Shown in pieces: positions 1 through 7,757 of a stretch of 15,358 nucleotides of DNA. The stretch comes from JBNKFQ01 sp050289385 (lineage in GTDB: Bacteria > Pseudomonadota > Gammaproteobacteria > Pseudomonadales > Porticoccaceae). The DNA lies in contig JBNKFQ010000036.1 in the NCBI GenBank assembly GCA_050289385.1, forward strand, positions 1 through 15,358, read 5' to 3'. A model generated the notes under the pieces. It did not search any database, was not told the origin of the DNA, and was given only the letters and a program-made list of their open reading frames with translations. Numbering within the stretch: the first letter of the stretch is position 1; each line of letters opens with the position of its first letter. A program made the position numbers and the translations under genes.

Positions 1-815
1 CCTACCCAATCCCAAAAGTCAAAATGATCGACAATGCCGTAGTCGACAGCCGCCGCCGGATTGGCCGACACCGCGACAAAATGACGCCCGATCGCCTGCA
101 GACTGCCAAGTTTTTTCAGACACCAGCGACGGGCGCGTTCAACATTGAGCAATGTTTCCGGTGTGGTAAACGTCTTTGAGCAAACAATAAAAAGAGTCTC
201 CTCTGCCGCCAAACCACGAATGGCTGCAGAAAAGTCGCTGCCGTCCGGACTGGCAACAAAACGAAAGCGCATGCCTCGCGCGCGCCAGGCATACAGCGCC
301 TCGCACGTCAGCAGCGGACCGAGATGGGAACCACCAATACCGATATTGACAATGTTGCGGATCGGGCGCCCGGTATATCCCCAACGCTGACCGCCGCGTA
401 TTTGTTCAGCAAAAATACTCATTCTGTCCAGTTCTGCCTGAACCGCCGGTACGACATCAACGCCGTCCACCTCGTAATGCTCGCCTTCTGATGCCCTCAG
501 GGCAACGTGAAGGGCAGCGCGTTGCTCACTGACATTAATCTTCTCGCCACGAAACAGGGCGGCAATGCGATCGCCGAGCCCGCACTCCTGCGCCAGATTT
601 ACCAACAGCTGAATCGTTTCGTCGGTAATGTGGTTTTTGGAATAATCCAGGTAAAGCCCCGCTGCCTCCAGCACAAAGTGACGGCCGCGTTCCGGTTCAG
701 TATCAAAAAGCTGACTTAAAGTCTGGCCGCGCATTTCGTCGTAGTGTTGCTGCAATGCTCGCCATGCGGGTCTGTCAGAAAGTGTCAGGTCAGACGTCGT
801 GGAATTACTGCACAT
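1..815 (-). CDS. pgi: Glucose-6-phosphate isomerase, N-terminal half (cut by window edge)
   Basis: Cytosolic enzyme interconverting glucose-6-phosphate and fructose-6-phosphate. The minus-strand frame is open from an ATG at 813-815 to the window edge, giving 271 complete codons; the family is usually about 550 residues, so the catalytic C-terminal half is missing. Visible family signatures are DYSKN (57-61), GEKIN (90-94), ALHVALR (101-107), NIGIGGS (157-163), the sugar-phosphate loop SKTFTT (213-218) and FWDWVG at the edge. N-terminal alignment with the E. coli enzyme (AW.ALQ.H..EM) supports this start; a modest AGGG ribosome site lies upstream. Oddities: the residue after GIGGS is His where E. 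coli has Asp, and the usual VDGTH is PDGSD, so this is a divergent branch. It is divergently transcribed from the ATPase across a 152-bp gap. The identification is firm; whether the gene is intact beyond the edge is unknown. Confidence 0.95.
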   Translation of the reverse strand, partial: MCSNSTTSDLTLSDRPAWRALQQHYDEMRGQTLSQLFDTEPERGRHFVLEAAGLYLDYSKNHITDETIQLLVNLAQECGLGDRIAALFRGEKINVSEQRAALHVALRASEGEHYEVDGVDVVPAVQAELDRMSIFAEQIRGGQRWGYTGRPIRNIVNIGIGGSHLGPLLTCEALYAWRARGMRFRFVASPDGSDFSAAIRGLAAEETLFIVCSKTFTTPETLLNVERARRWCLKKLGSLQAIGRHFVAVSANPAAAVDYGIVDHFDFWDWV

Positions 816-886
816 AACAGGCCCTGGTTGCCTTTTCGGGGTTGCTGCTGTCAAATTGATGCTGACAGCGAGAGGCTCGACCATAA

Positions 887-936
887 TTGATCAACGTCAA
901 TTGGACTGGCGACAAAACAGGAATATGATGATTCCA
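887..936 (+). promoter_or_regulatory. Anr/FNR-type box and -10 element upstream of the cation ATPase
   Basis: TTGATCAACGTCAA at 887-900 matches the FNR/Anr consensus TTGAT-N4-ATCAA at nine of ten fixed positions, and fits the TTGAT-N4-GTCAA form seen in pseudomonads. A -10 hexamer TATGAT lies at 924-929, predicting a start site near 935-936. That puts the box centre (893.5) at about -42, the class II activator position. There is no good -35 hexamer, as expected for an activator-dependent promoter. The predicted leader is about 32 nt to the GTG at 968. Site and spacing are seen directly; oxygen control is inferred. Confidence 0.6.
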
Positions 937-967
937 GGCCCTGATTTGACTGTCGCTGTTCCATACC

Positions 968-3676
968 GTGAATGATGCCCACCGCACAATTTACTGGCAC
1001 ACCCTGACCCCGGACCAAGCGACAAAAGCTCTGGGCACTGCCGACAATGGCCTGTCGTCAAGCGAGGCGCATCACCGTCTGCTGCACTACGGGCGCAATT
1101 GTCTGCCGAGCCCGAAACCACCGGCCTTCTGGCGAGTGTTGTTGCGGCAATTTATCAGCCCGTTTATTTATGTACTGCTGGTGGCAATGGTGGTTTCACT
1201 GGCCGTTGCCCAGTTCGCTGACGCCCTGTTTATCGGTGTTATTTTGCTGGTCAATGCCCTGATCGGTGCGCTGCAGGAACACCATGCCCAGCACAGCGCC
1301 GAAGCACTGCGCAAGTTGCTGGTAAGCCAGGCACGTGTCGAGCGCGATGGCAAAGTACAGGAATTGCCGGTTGAACAACTGGTGCCTGGCGATTGCGTAC
1401 TGCTGGCTTCTGGCGATCGCGTGCCTGCTGATTTGCGCCTTCTGGTCGCGCGCGGGCTAGAGGTAGATGAATCTTTTCTGACCGGTGAATCGCTGGCGGT
1501 GGACAAGTGCAGCGATGACGTAGTAGCTACCGATACTCCCGTTGCGGAGCGCATCAACCAGGTATTTGCCGGCAGTCTGGTAACCTCGGGGCGCGCTCGC
1601 GGCCTGGTGGTTGCCACCGGTGCCAATACCGAAGTTGGCCGTCTGGCCAGTGGCCTGAGCAGTGCCGAATCCGCGAAACCCCCTTTATTTCAACGTATCG
1701 AACGCTTCAGCAAAAACCTGACTTTTGCCTTGCTGGCGGTGATTGCCCTGCTGGCGTTGCTGGAACTGACACGCGGCACGTCTCTGCTGGTAGTTTTTAT
1801 GACGGTGGCTGCGCTCGCGGTGGCGGCAATACCGGAAGGTTTGCCGGTGGCACTGACTATCGTGCTATCGGTAGGCATGCGGCGCATGGTAAAGCGCCAT
1901 GTCATTGTGCGCAAACTGGTCGCTGTCGAAAGCCTGGGCTCTTGCACGGTGATTGCTGCCGACAAGACCGGGACCCTGACTCGCAACGAATTGGCGGTGC
2001 GCGATGTGGTGTTTGCCGATGGCCATGGATTTCGCGTCGACGGCGATGGCCTCGGCCCCGAGGGGCAATTTATCGACCGCCACGGCGACGCAGCGCCCGG
2101 CGACCGGCAGCGCCTTGCCCGTCTGGTACGCGTCGCAGTGCTCTGCAACGAAGCGGAATTGCATCAGGACCGGGATGCCGGCACGTGGCACGGCAGCGGC
2201 GATACAGTGGACCAGGCCTTGCTTGCGTTGGCCCACAAGGCCGGTTGCACGGCGACAACTCTGCTCGCCACCCACCCCCTGCAAGGCCATATCCACTATG
2301 AGCCGGAACAGGGTTTCGCCGCCACCCTGCACCGTGATCCTGACAACAGTGATCTGGTCTGTATCAAGGGCGCTCTGGAAACCCTGTTGCCGATGTGCAA
2401 TCGCATGGCAGGGGCAAATGGCGATCTGCCACTTGACCACAACGCAGTAACTCGCGAAATGCAATTGCTGGCGCAACAGGGTACTCGCGTATTGGCCCTG
2501 GCCGATGGCAAATGGCCTGACCGCAAACCGTTTGTGCCGGAACAACTCGGCAACCTTTGCCTGATTGGCCTGGTGGCCATGATGGACCCATTGCGCCCGG
2601 AAGCGTTCGACGCGGTCGCACGCTGTCGAGCGGCGGGGGTAAAAGTCTGTATGTTGACCGGGGACCATCCCCACACTGCCCTCAGTATCGCCAGGCAACT
2701 GCAACTCGCCGACGACAATGCTGCGGTGGTTACCGGCGCCGAGTTGGCACACGCTGAAGCCAAAGGCGATGCCGCCGTAGATGCGCTGACCTCGACAACG
2801 CAAATCTATGCGCGGGTAGCACCCGAGCAAAAACTGGCGATTGTCAAATCTCTCACTCGCCAGGGTGAGTTCGTTGCAGTGACTGGCGACGGCGTTAACG
2901 ATGCGCCGGCACTCAATGCCGCTCATGTCGGCGTGGCGATGGGCAAGCGCGGCACCGATGTCGCCAGAGAAGCGGCCGACCTGTTGCTCATCGACGACAA
3001 TTTTTCCTCTGTGGTTGCCGGTCTCGAAGAAGGCCGGGTGGCCTATCAAAATATTCGCAAGGTGGTATTTTTCCTGATATCCACCGGCGCCGCGGAAGTG
3101 TTTCTGTTTGTGCTGGCGGCGGCGTTTGCCATGCCCTTGCCACTGACGGCAGTGCAGTTGTTATGGCTCAATCTGGTAACCAGCGGTATGCAGCACATTA
3201 GCCTGGCACTGGAACCCGCTGAAGGCGATGAGATGCACAAACCACCGCGGCCGCCAAAAGAGCCTTTGTTCAACCGTTTGATGATTAACAGAGTGGCGAT
3301 TTCTGCCCTGGTAATGGGCGGCCTGAGCTTTATCTGTTTTTACTGGCTGACCTCACACGGCGTTGCCGAGGCTTCGGCGCGCAACAGCACCCTGCTGTTG
3401 ATGGTGTTGTTCGAAAATGTGCAGACATTTAACAGCCGCTCTGAAACCCGATCGCTGTTTCGTCATTCGCTGGCAAATACTTCATTCCTGATTATGGCTG
3501 TACTGGCCGCGCAAACCTTGCATATCGTGGCCATGTACATGCCGCTATTGCAGGGTATTCTGGATATCGCTCCAGTAACCATAACGCATTGGGTCAGCCT
3601 GCTTGCGATCGCATTAACCCTGTTGTTTGTGATAGAGGTACACAAGTCGTGGCTGCGAAAACAACTGCACAAATAA
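968..3676 (+). CDS. P2-type (HAD-IC) cation-transporting ATPase, substrate uncertain
   Basis: Inner-membrane pump of 902 residues that couples ATP hydrolysis to cation transport. Domains in order: cation-ATPase N-terminal domain (about 8-60), M1-M2 (60-103), actuator domain with TGES (172-175), M3-M4 (250-304) with the ion-site motif PEGLP (289-293), phosphorylation motif DKTGT with the phosphorylated aspartate D332, nucleotide-binding domain, TGD (564-566), hinge TGDGVND (639-645), then M5-M10. Length and motifs fit the SERCA/PMR1-like class. Of the SERCA calcium ligands, the Glu of M4, the Glu of M5 (E710) and Asn/Thr of M6 (N735, T738) are kept. The M5 Asn is Gly707 and the M6 Asp is Ser739, so calcium is not assured; Na+, K+ or another cation is possible. 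The start is GTG, with an in-frame stop at 947-949, no other likely start nearby and little Shine-Dalgarno signal. It stands alone, between divergent pgi and convergent prpF, and is probably Anr/FNR-regulated. Confidence 0.93.
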   Translation: MNDAHRTIYWHTLTPDQATKALGTADNGLSSSEAHHRLLHYGRNCLPSPKPPAFWRVLLRQFISPFIYVLLVAMVVSLAVAQFADALFIGVILLVNALIGALQEHHAQHSAEALRKLLVSQARVERDGKVQELPVEQLVPGDCVLLASGDRVPADLRLLVARGLEVDESFLTGESLAVDKCSDDVVATDTPVAERINQVFAGSLVTSGRARGLVVATGANTEVGRLASGLSSAESAKPPLFQRIERFSKNLTFALLAVIALLALLELTRGTSLLVVFMTVAALAVAAIPEGLPVALTIVLSVGMRRMVKRHVIVRKLVAVESLGSCTVIAADKTGTLTRNELAVRDVVFADGHGFRVDGDGLGPEGQFIDRHGDAAPGDRQRLARLVRVAVLCNEAELHQDRDAGTWHGSGDTVDQALLALAHKAGCTATTLLATHPLQGHIHYEPEQGFAATLHRDPDNSDLVCIKGALETLLPMCNRMAGANGDLPLDHNAVTREMQLLAQQGTRVLALADGKWPDRKPFVPEQLGNLCLIGLVAMMDPLRPEAFDAVARCRAAGVKVCMLTGDHPHTALSIARQLQLADDNAAVVTGAELAHAEAKGDAAVDALTSTTQIYARVAPEQKLAIVKSLTRQGEFVAVTGDGVNDAPALNAAHVGVAMGKRGTDVAREAADLLLIDDNFSSVVAGLEEGRVAYQNIRKVVFFLISTGAAEVFLFVLAAAFAMPLPLTAVQLLWLNLVTSGMQHISLALEPAEGDEMHKPPRPPKEPLFNRLMINRVAISALVMGGLSFICFYWLTSHGVAEASARNSTLLLMVLFENVQTFNSRSETRSLFRHSLANTSFLIMAVLAAQTLHIVAMYMPLLQGILDIAPVTITHWVSLLAIALTLLFVIEVHKSWLRKQLHK

Positions 3677-3698
3677 TTGTGCAGAACACCTTGCTTTT
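3665..3698. terminator. Hairpin between ATPase and prpF, possible bidirectional terminator
   Basis: A perfect 8-bp inverted repeat, CTGCACAA (3665-3672) and TTGTGCAG (3677-3684), encloses a 4-nt loop ATAA that holds most of the ATPase stop codon TAA (3674-3676). On the plus strand it is followed by a weak T-rich stretch (TTGCTTTT); on the minus strand, after prpF, by TTGTTTT. It lies in the 60-bp gap between two convergent genes, where a shared terminator is expected. The stem is only half G/C and both U-tracts are broken, so strength is uncertain. Confidence 0.5.
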
Positions 3699-3736
3699 GG
3701 CCACCACGGAAAAAGTTTCGAGAACAAAAGTAAAAT

Positions 3737-4915
3737 TCAGAAAGAATCTTCAGGTATACACACGCGTCCTTCCATCAGGGTTCGCGCGCTGCGACTCATA
3801 ATGGCCTTGTTCACCACCCATTCGCCATTGCGTTGACTGGCCTTCGCACCGACCCGCAATGTGCCCGAGGGGTGCCCGAAACGGACTGCATTGCGATCAC
3901 CACCACCGGCAGCCAGATTGACCAAAGTACCGGGAATGGCAGCGGCGGTGCCAATGGCTACGGCAGCCGTGCCCATCATGGCGTGATGCAATTTGCCCAT
4001 GGACAAGGCCCGCACCATCAGGTCCATGTCCCCGCTGTTAATCTGCTTGCCACTGGACGAAACATATTCGGCGGGCCCGGCGACAAAAGCCACTTTGGGA
4101 GTGTGTTGCCGCTGTGCGGCTTCCTCTACACGCTGAATCAGCCCCATACGCACGGCGCCGTGTGCGCGAATCGTCTCAAACATGGCCAGCGCCTTGTCGT
4201 CACCGTTTATGGCGTCCTGTAATTCAGTGCCGGTGTAACCAATATCTTCAGCATTGACAAAAATAGTGGGAATACCCGCATTAATCATGGTGGCCTTTAA
4301 TGTGCCAACACCAGGAACATCCAGATCATCTACCAAATTACCAGTCGGGAACATAGAACCCTCGCCATCGGCCGGGTCCATAAATTCCACCTGAACTTCT
4401 GCCGCCGGAAAGGTGACACCATCCAGTTCAAAATCGCCGGTTTCCTGCACAAGTCCATCAGTAATCGGCACATGGGCAACTATAGTTTTGGAAATATTCG
4501 CCTGCCAGATGCGAACAATCGCCACACCATTTTGCGGAATGCGACTCGCGTCCACCAGGCCGCTGGCGATTGCAAAGGAACCCACCGCAGCCGACAAGTT
4601 GCCACAATTACCACTCCAGTCCACAAAGGGTTTGTCGATGGACACCTGGCCAAACAAATAATCAACGTCGTGATCTGCTTTACTGCTTTTCGACACAATA
4701 ACTGTTTTACTTGTACTGGATGTTGCACCGCCCATACCATCTGTGTGCTTGCCATAAGGATCGGGGCTACCGATGACCCGTAGCAACAGAGCATCGCGGG
4801 CTACACCGGCAACCCTCGCTGATTCAGGCAAATCTCCAAGATTAAAAAATACACCTTTGCTGGTGCCACCACGCATATAAGTGGCCGGAATTTTAATTTG
4901 TGGAACGTGAGGCAT
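3737..4915 (-). CDS. prpF: 2-methylaconitate cis-trans isomerase PrpF
   Basis: Cytosolic partner of AcnD in the 2-methylcitrate cycle. It isomerises the 2-methylaconitate made by AcnD so that hydration to 2-methylisocitrate can proceed. The 392-residue product has the normal family length. Visible signatures: N-terminal PATYMRGGTSKG (10-21), DGMGGATSSTSK ending in K70, and SGNCGN with C104. K70 and C104 keep the spacing of the active-site Lys and Cys described for Shewanella PrpF, which belongs to the diaminopimelate-epimerase fold. The C-terminal glycine-rich stretch (AAGGGDRN, then GHPSGTLRVGA) is also typical. The ATG at 4915 is preceded by CAGGAT about 10 nt upstream and lies 29 bp after the acnD stop, so the two are almost certainly co-transcribed. 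It is the last gene of the cluster and converges on the ATPase gene. Confidence 0.96.
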   Translation of the reverse strand: MPHVPQIKIPATYMRGGTSKGVFFNLGDLPESARVAGVARDALLLRVIGSPDPYGKHTDGMGGATSSTSKTVIVSKSSKADHDVDYLFGQVSIDKPFVDWSGNCGNLSAAVGSFAIASGLVDASRIPQNGVAIVRIWQANISKTIVAHVPITDGLVQETGDFELDGVTFPAAEVQVEFMDPADGEGSMFPTGNLVDDLDVPGVGTLKATMINAGIPTIFVNAEDIGYTGTELQDAINGDDKALAMFETIRAHGAVRMGLIQRVEEAAQRQHTPKVAFVAGPAEYVSSSGKQINSGDMDLMVRALSMGKLHHAMMGTAAVAIGTAAAIPGTLVNLAAGGGDRNAVRFGHPSGTLRVGAKASQRNGEWVVNKAIMSRSARTLMEGRVCIPEDSF

Positions 4916-4944
4916 GGGTTTTATCCTGATTTAGAAAATCACTT

Positions 4945-7551
4945 TCAAGCAATGGCTTCCGACGCCAGAAAATCGTTGGCAAAACGCTGTAAAACTCCCC
5001 CGGCTTCGTAGATGGAAACCTCTTCGGCGGTATCCAGACGGCAAGTCACGGGCACTTCTATACGTTCACCATTCTTGCGAGTGACAACCAGAGTAAGTGT
5101 TGCGCGCGGCGTGCGTTCACCAATCACATCGTAGATTTCGGAACCATCAAGCTCCAGTGTTTTGCGATTAACGCCCGGTTTGAACTCCAGCGGCAAAACG
5201 CCCATGCCAATCAGATTAGTGCGGTGAATGCGTTCAAAGCCCTCGGCAACTATTGCCTCAACACCTGCCAGGCGCACACCCTTGGCAGCCCAGTCCCGGG
5301 AAGATCCCTGACCATAGTCAGCACCTGCAATAATAACCAGGGGCTGTTTGCGATCCATGTAAGTTTCTATGGCTTCCCACATGCGGGTTACTTTGCCTTC
5401 GGGCTCGATACGCGCCAGCGAGCCCTGTTTGACCTCTCCGTTTTCCCGCACCATTTCGTTCAACAATTTGGGATTGGCAAATGTTGCACGTTGAGCCGTC
5501 AGGTGATCACCGCGGTGGGTAGCGTAGGAGTTAAAATCCTCTTCTGGCAAACCCATTTTATGCAGGTATTCTCCGGCGGCACTGTCTATCATAATAGCGT
5601 TGGACGGTGACAGATGGTCCGTCGTAATGTTGTCACCCAGCACCGCCAGCGGACGCATGCCCTGCATGGAGCGTTCACCCGCAAGTGCGCCCTCCCAGTA
5701 CGGTGGGCGGCGAATATAAGTGCTTTGCGGCCGCCAGTCGTACAAGGGCTTACCGCACTCTGCTTCGGCCTTGTCCATGTCGAACATCGGAATATACACC
5801 TGGCGAAACTGCTCGGGCTTTACACTCTGCTTGACAATGGTGTCGATCTCTTCATCGCTTGGCCAAATATCTTTAAGCGTTACCGCATTGCCGCGCTGGT
5901 CATAACCGAGCACATCTTTTTCGATATCAAAACGAATGGTGCCGGCAATGGCATAGGCAACCACCAGAGGCGGAGAAGCTAAAAACGCCTGTTTGGCATA
6001 AGGGTGAATACGGCCATCAAAATTGCGGTTACCGGAAAGTACGGCTGTGGCATAAAGGTCACGATCCACAACTTCCTTTTGAATTTCAGGGCTCAATGCG
6101 CCACTCATGCCATTACACGTGGTACAGGCAAATGCCACGACACCGAAGCCCAACTGCTCAAGTTCCGGTAACAGCTTTGCCTCTTCCAGATACATTTTTA
6201 CGGTTTTGGAACCGGGTGCCAAAGACGATTTGACCCAGGGTTTGCGCACCAGCCCCAATCGGTTGGCGTTGCGCGCCAACAGCCCGGCGGCAATAATATT
6301 GCGCGGATTGCTGGTGTTGGTGCAGCTGGTAATGGCGGCAATAATGACAGCGCCATCGGGCATGGTGCCCTCTTTTAATTCCGCTGCGTTTTCAACTTTT
6401 GTGGCAATACCACGTGCCACCAAGTCAGCCGCCGGCAATAAAGCGTGGGGATTGGAAGGCCCGGCGAGGTTGCGCCCGACGCTAGAAAGATCAAAGGTTA
6501 AAACACGCTCATATTCGGCATCCTGCAGAGAATCTGCCCACAGTCCAGTCTGTTTGGCAAACTGCTCTACCAGATTCACTTGCTCATCGTCACGGCCAGT
6601 CAGTTTTAAATATTCGATTGTTTGTTCGTCGATATAAAACATGCCAGCGGTGGCGCCATACTCCGGCGTCATATTGGCGATCGTGGCGCGATCACCCAGA
6701 CTGAGCTTTGAAGCGCCTTCCCCAAAAAACTCCAGATAGGCTCCAACCACCTTTTCCTTGCGCAAAAATTCGGTGAGAGCCAACACCAGATCTGTGCCTA
6801 GAATTCCCGGTTGCAATTCCCCCGTCAACTCAACACCGACAATATCCGGCAAGCGCATCCATGAAGCGCGCCCCAACATAACACTTTCTGCTTCGAGACC
6901 GCCCACACCGACAGAGATAACACCGAGTGCATCAACCATTGGGGTGTGGCTGTCGGTGCCGACACAGGTATCCGGAAAAGCAACGCCGTCGCGCACCTGA
7001 ATAACCGGTGACATTTTTTCCAGATTTATCTGGTGCATAATGCCATTGCCCGGCGGAATAACATCCACATTCTTAAAGGCAGTTTTGGTCCAGTCGATAA
7101 AATGGAAACGATCTTTATTGCGCCGATCTTCGATGGAACGGTTTTTCTCAAAAGCGTCTGTCTCAAATCCCCCGTGCTCAACAGCCAACGAGTGATCGAC
7201 AATCAATTGCGTCGGCACCACCGGATTAATTTGTGCAGGGTCACCGCCCCTGTCGGCAATGGCATCGCGCAATCCAGCCAGGTCCACCAGTGCTGTTTGG
7301 CCAAGAATATCGTGGCAAACAACCCGCGCAGGAAACCATGGAAAATCCAGTTCGCGCTTGCGCTCGATAATTTGCTTCAGTGAATCCGTCAGCGTTTCAG
7401 GGTCGCAGCGACGCACCAGGTTCTCAGCCAGTACGCGTGACGTATAGGGCAACCTGTCGTAAGCGCCAGGCTGAATTGCATCGACCGCCTGGCGAGTATC
7501 GAAGTAATCCAGCCCTGTGCCGGGCAACGGTTTGCGGTTTGCTGTATTCAT
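4945..7551 (-). CDS. acnD: Fe-S dependent 2-methylcitrate dehydratase AcnD
   Basis: Aconitase-family enzyme that dehydrates 2-methylcitrate to 2-methylaconitate; with PrpF it replaces the iron-independent PrpD. The 868 residues span the full aconitase-A architecture: N-terminal domains with HDILGQT (80-86) and GTDSHT (198-203), the iron-sulfur cysteines C410 (in AITSCTN) and C476/C479 (in ACTTCNG), and the C-terminal swivel domain with GDNITTDHLSPS and ADYGQGSSRDWAAKG. All three cluster ligands are present, so the enzyme should bind a 4Fe-4S cluster. AcnD rather than a generic AcnA is favoured by the adjacent prpF, the prp context and N-terminal resemblance (GLDYFDTRQAV). The ATG at 7551 has only a weak upstream TGGAT. 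An intrinsic terminator lies about 40 bp upstream, in the gap after prpC, so this gene may have its own promoter or depend on read-through. Confidence 0.95.
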   Translation of the reverse strand: MNTANRKPLPGTGLDYFDTRQAVDAIQPGAYDRLPYTSRVLAENLVRRCDPETLTDSLKQIIERKRELDFPWFPARVVCHDILGQTALVDLAGLRDAIADRGGDPAQINPVVPTQLIVDHSLAVEHGGFETDAFEKNRSIEDRRNKDRFHFIDWTKTAFKNVDVIPPGNGIMHQINLEKMSPVIQVRDGVAFPDTCVGTDSHTPMVDALGVISVGVGGLEAESVMLGRASWMRLPDIVGVELTGELQPGILGTDLVLALTEFLRKEKVVGAYLEFFGEGASKLSLGDRATIANMTPEYGATAGMFYIDEQTIEYLKLTGRDDEQVNLVEQFAKQTGLWADSLQDAEYERVLTFDLSSVGRNLAGPSNPHALLPAADLVARGIATKVENAAELKEGTMPDGAVIIAAITSCTNTSNPRNIIAAGLLARNANRLGLVRKPWVKSSLAPGSKTVKMYLEEAKLLPELEQLGFGVVAFACTTCNGMSGALSPEIQKEVVDRDLYATAVLSGNRNFDGRIHPYAKQAFLASPPLVVAYAIAGTIRFDIEKDVLGYDQRGNAVTLKDIWPSDEEIDTIVKQSVKPEQFRQVYIPMFDMDKAEAECGKPLYDWRPQSTYIRRPPYWEGALAGERSMQGMRPLAVLGDNITTDHLSPSNAIMIDSAAGEYLHKMGLPEEDFNSYATHRGDHLTAQRATFANPKLLNEMVRENGEVKQGSLARIEPEGKVTRMWEAIETYMDRKQPLVIIAGADYGQGSSRDWAAKGVRLAGVEAIVAEGFERIHRTNLIGMGVLPLEFKPGVNRKTLELDGSEIYDVIGERTPRATLTLVVTRKNGERIEVPVTCRLDTAEEVSIYEAGGVLQRFANDFLASEAIA

Positions 7552-7567
7552 AATTTAATCCAGAGAG

Positions 7568-7596
7568 TTATTATCGGCAGCCAGGAATTTTCAAAA
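7568..7596 (-). promoter_or_regulatory. acnD: Weak candidate promoter for acnD-prpF
   Basis: Between the terminator U-tract and the acnD start, the minus strand has TTTTGA (7596-7591), a 17-bp spacer and TAATAA (7573-7568). The -35 match is poor. Leader length would be only about 10 nt. It is listed because the terminator upstream makes a separate acnD promoter more likely, not because the match itself is convincing. Confidence 0.25.
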
Positions 7597-7622
7597 AACT
7601 GACCGCGCCTCATGCGCGTCAA
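7593..7622 (-). terminator. Intrinsic terminator between prpC and acnD
   Basis: Read on the minus strand, 7622-7599 folds as TTGA-CGCGC, loop ATGAG, GCGCG-G-TCAG: a five-pair all-G/C inner stem, a single bulged G and four more pairs (one a G-U wobble). Six uninterrupted Ts follow at 7598-7593. This is a textbook Rho-independent terminator in the direction of the prp genes, about 135 nt after the prpC stop and about 40 nt before acnD. It could be a full terminator or an attenuator that lowers acnD-prpF expression relative to prpBC. Confidence 0.7.
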
Positions 7623-7757
7623 TCAGCACGGTCGCGGAAAGTTTTGAAGGTCAGGCATCAAGCTCGAATATCAGGGAAATTGCATTGTCTTTTTTTCAAT
7701 GTCAAAGGCACTCCCTCAAAAAGCCAGAGAGAGCCACCTTCAGTTTCAAACCTGCTC

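Noticed and set aside
1865..3049. 394-codon open frame on the minus strand, antisense to the ATPase
   Set aside because: It lies entirely inside the well-supported ATPase gene, resembles no family I know and has composition expected of a shadow frame in G/C-rich DNA.
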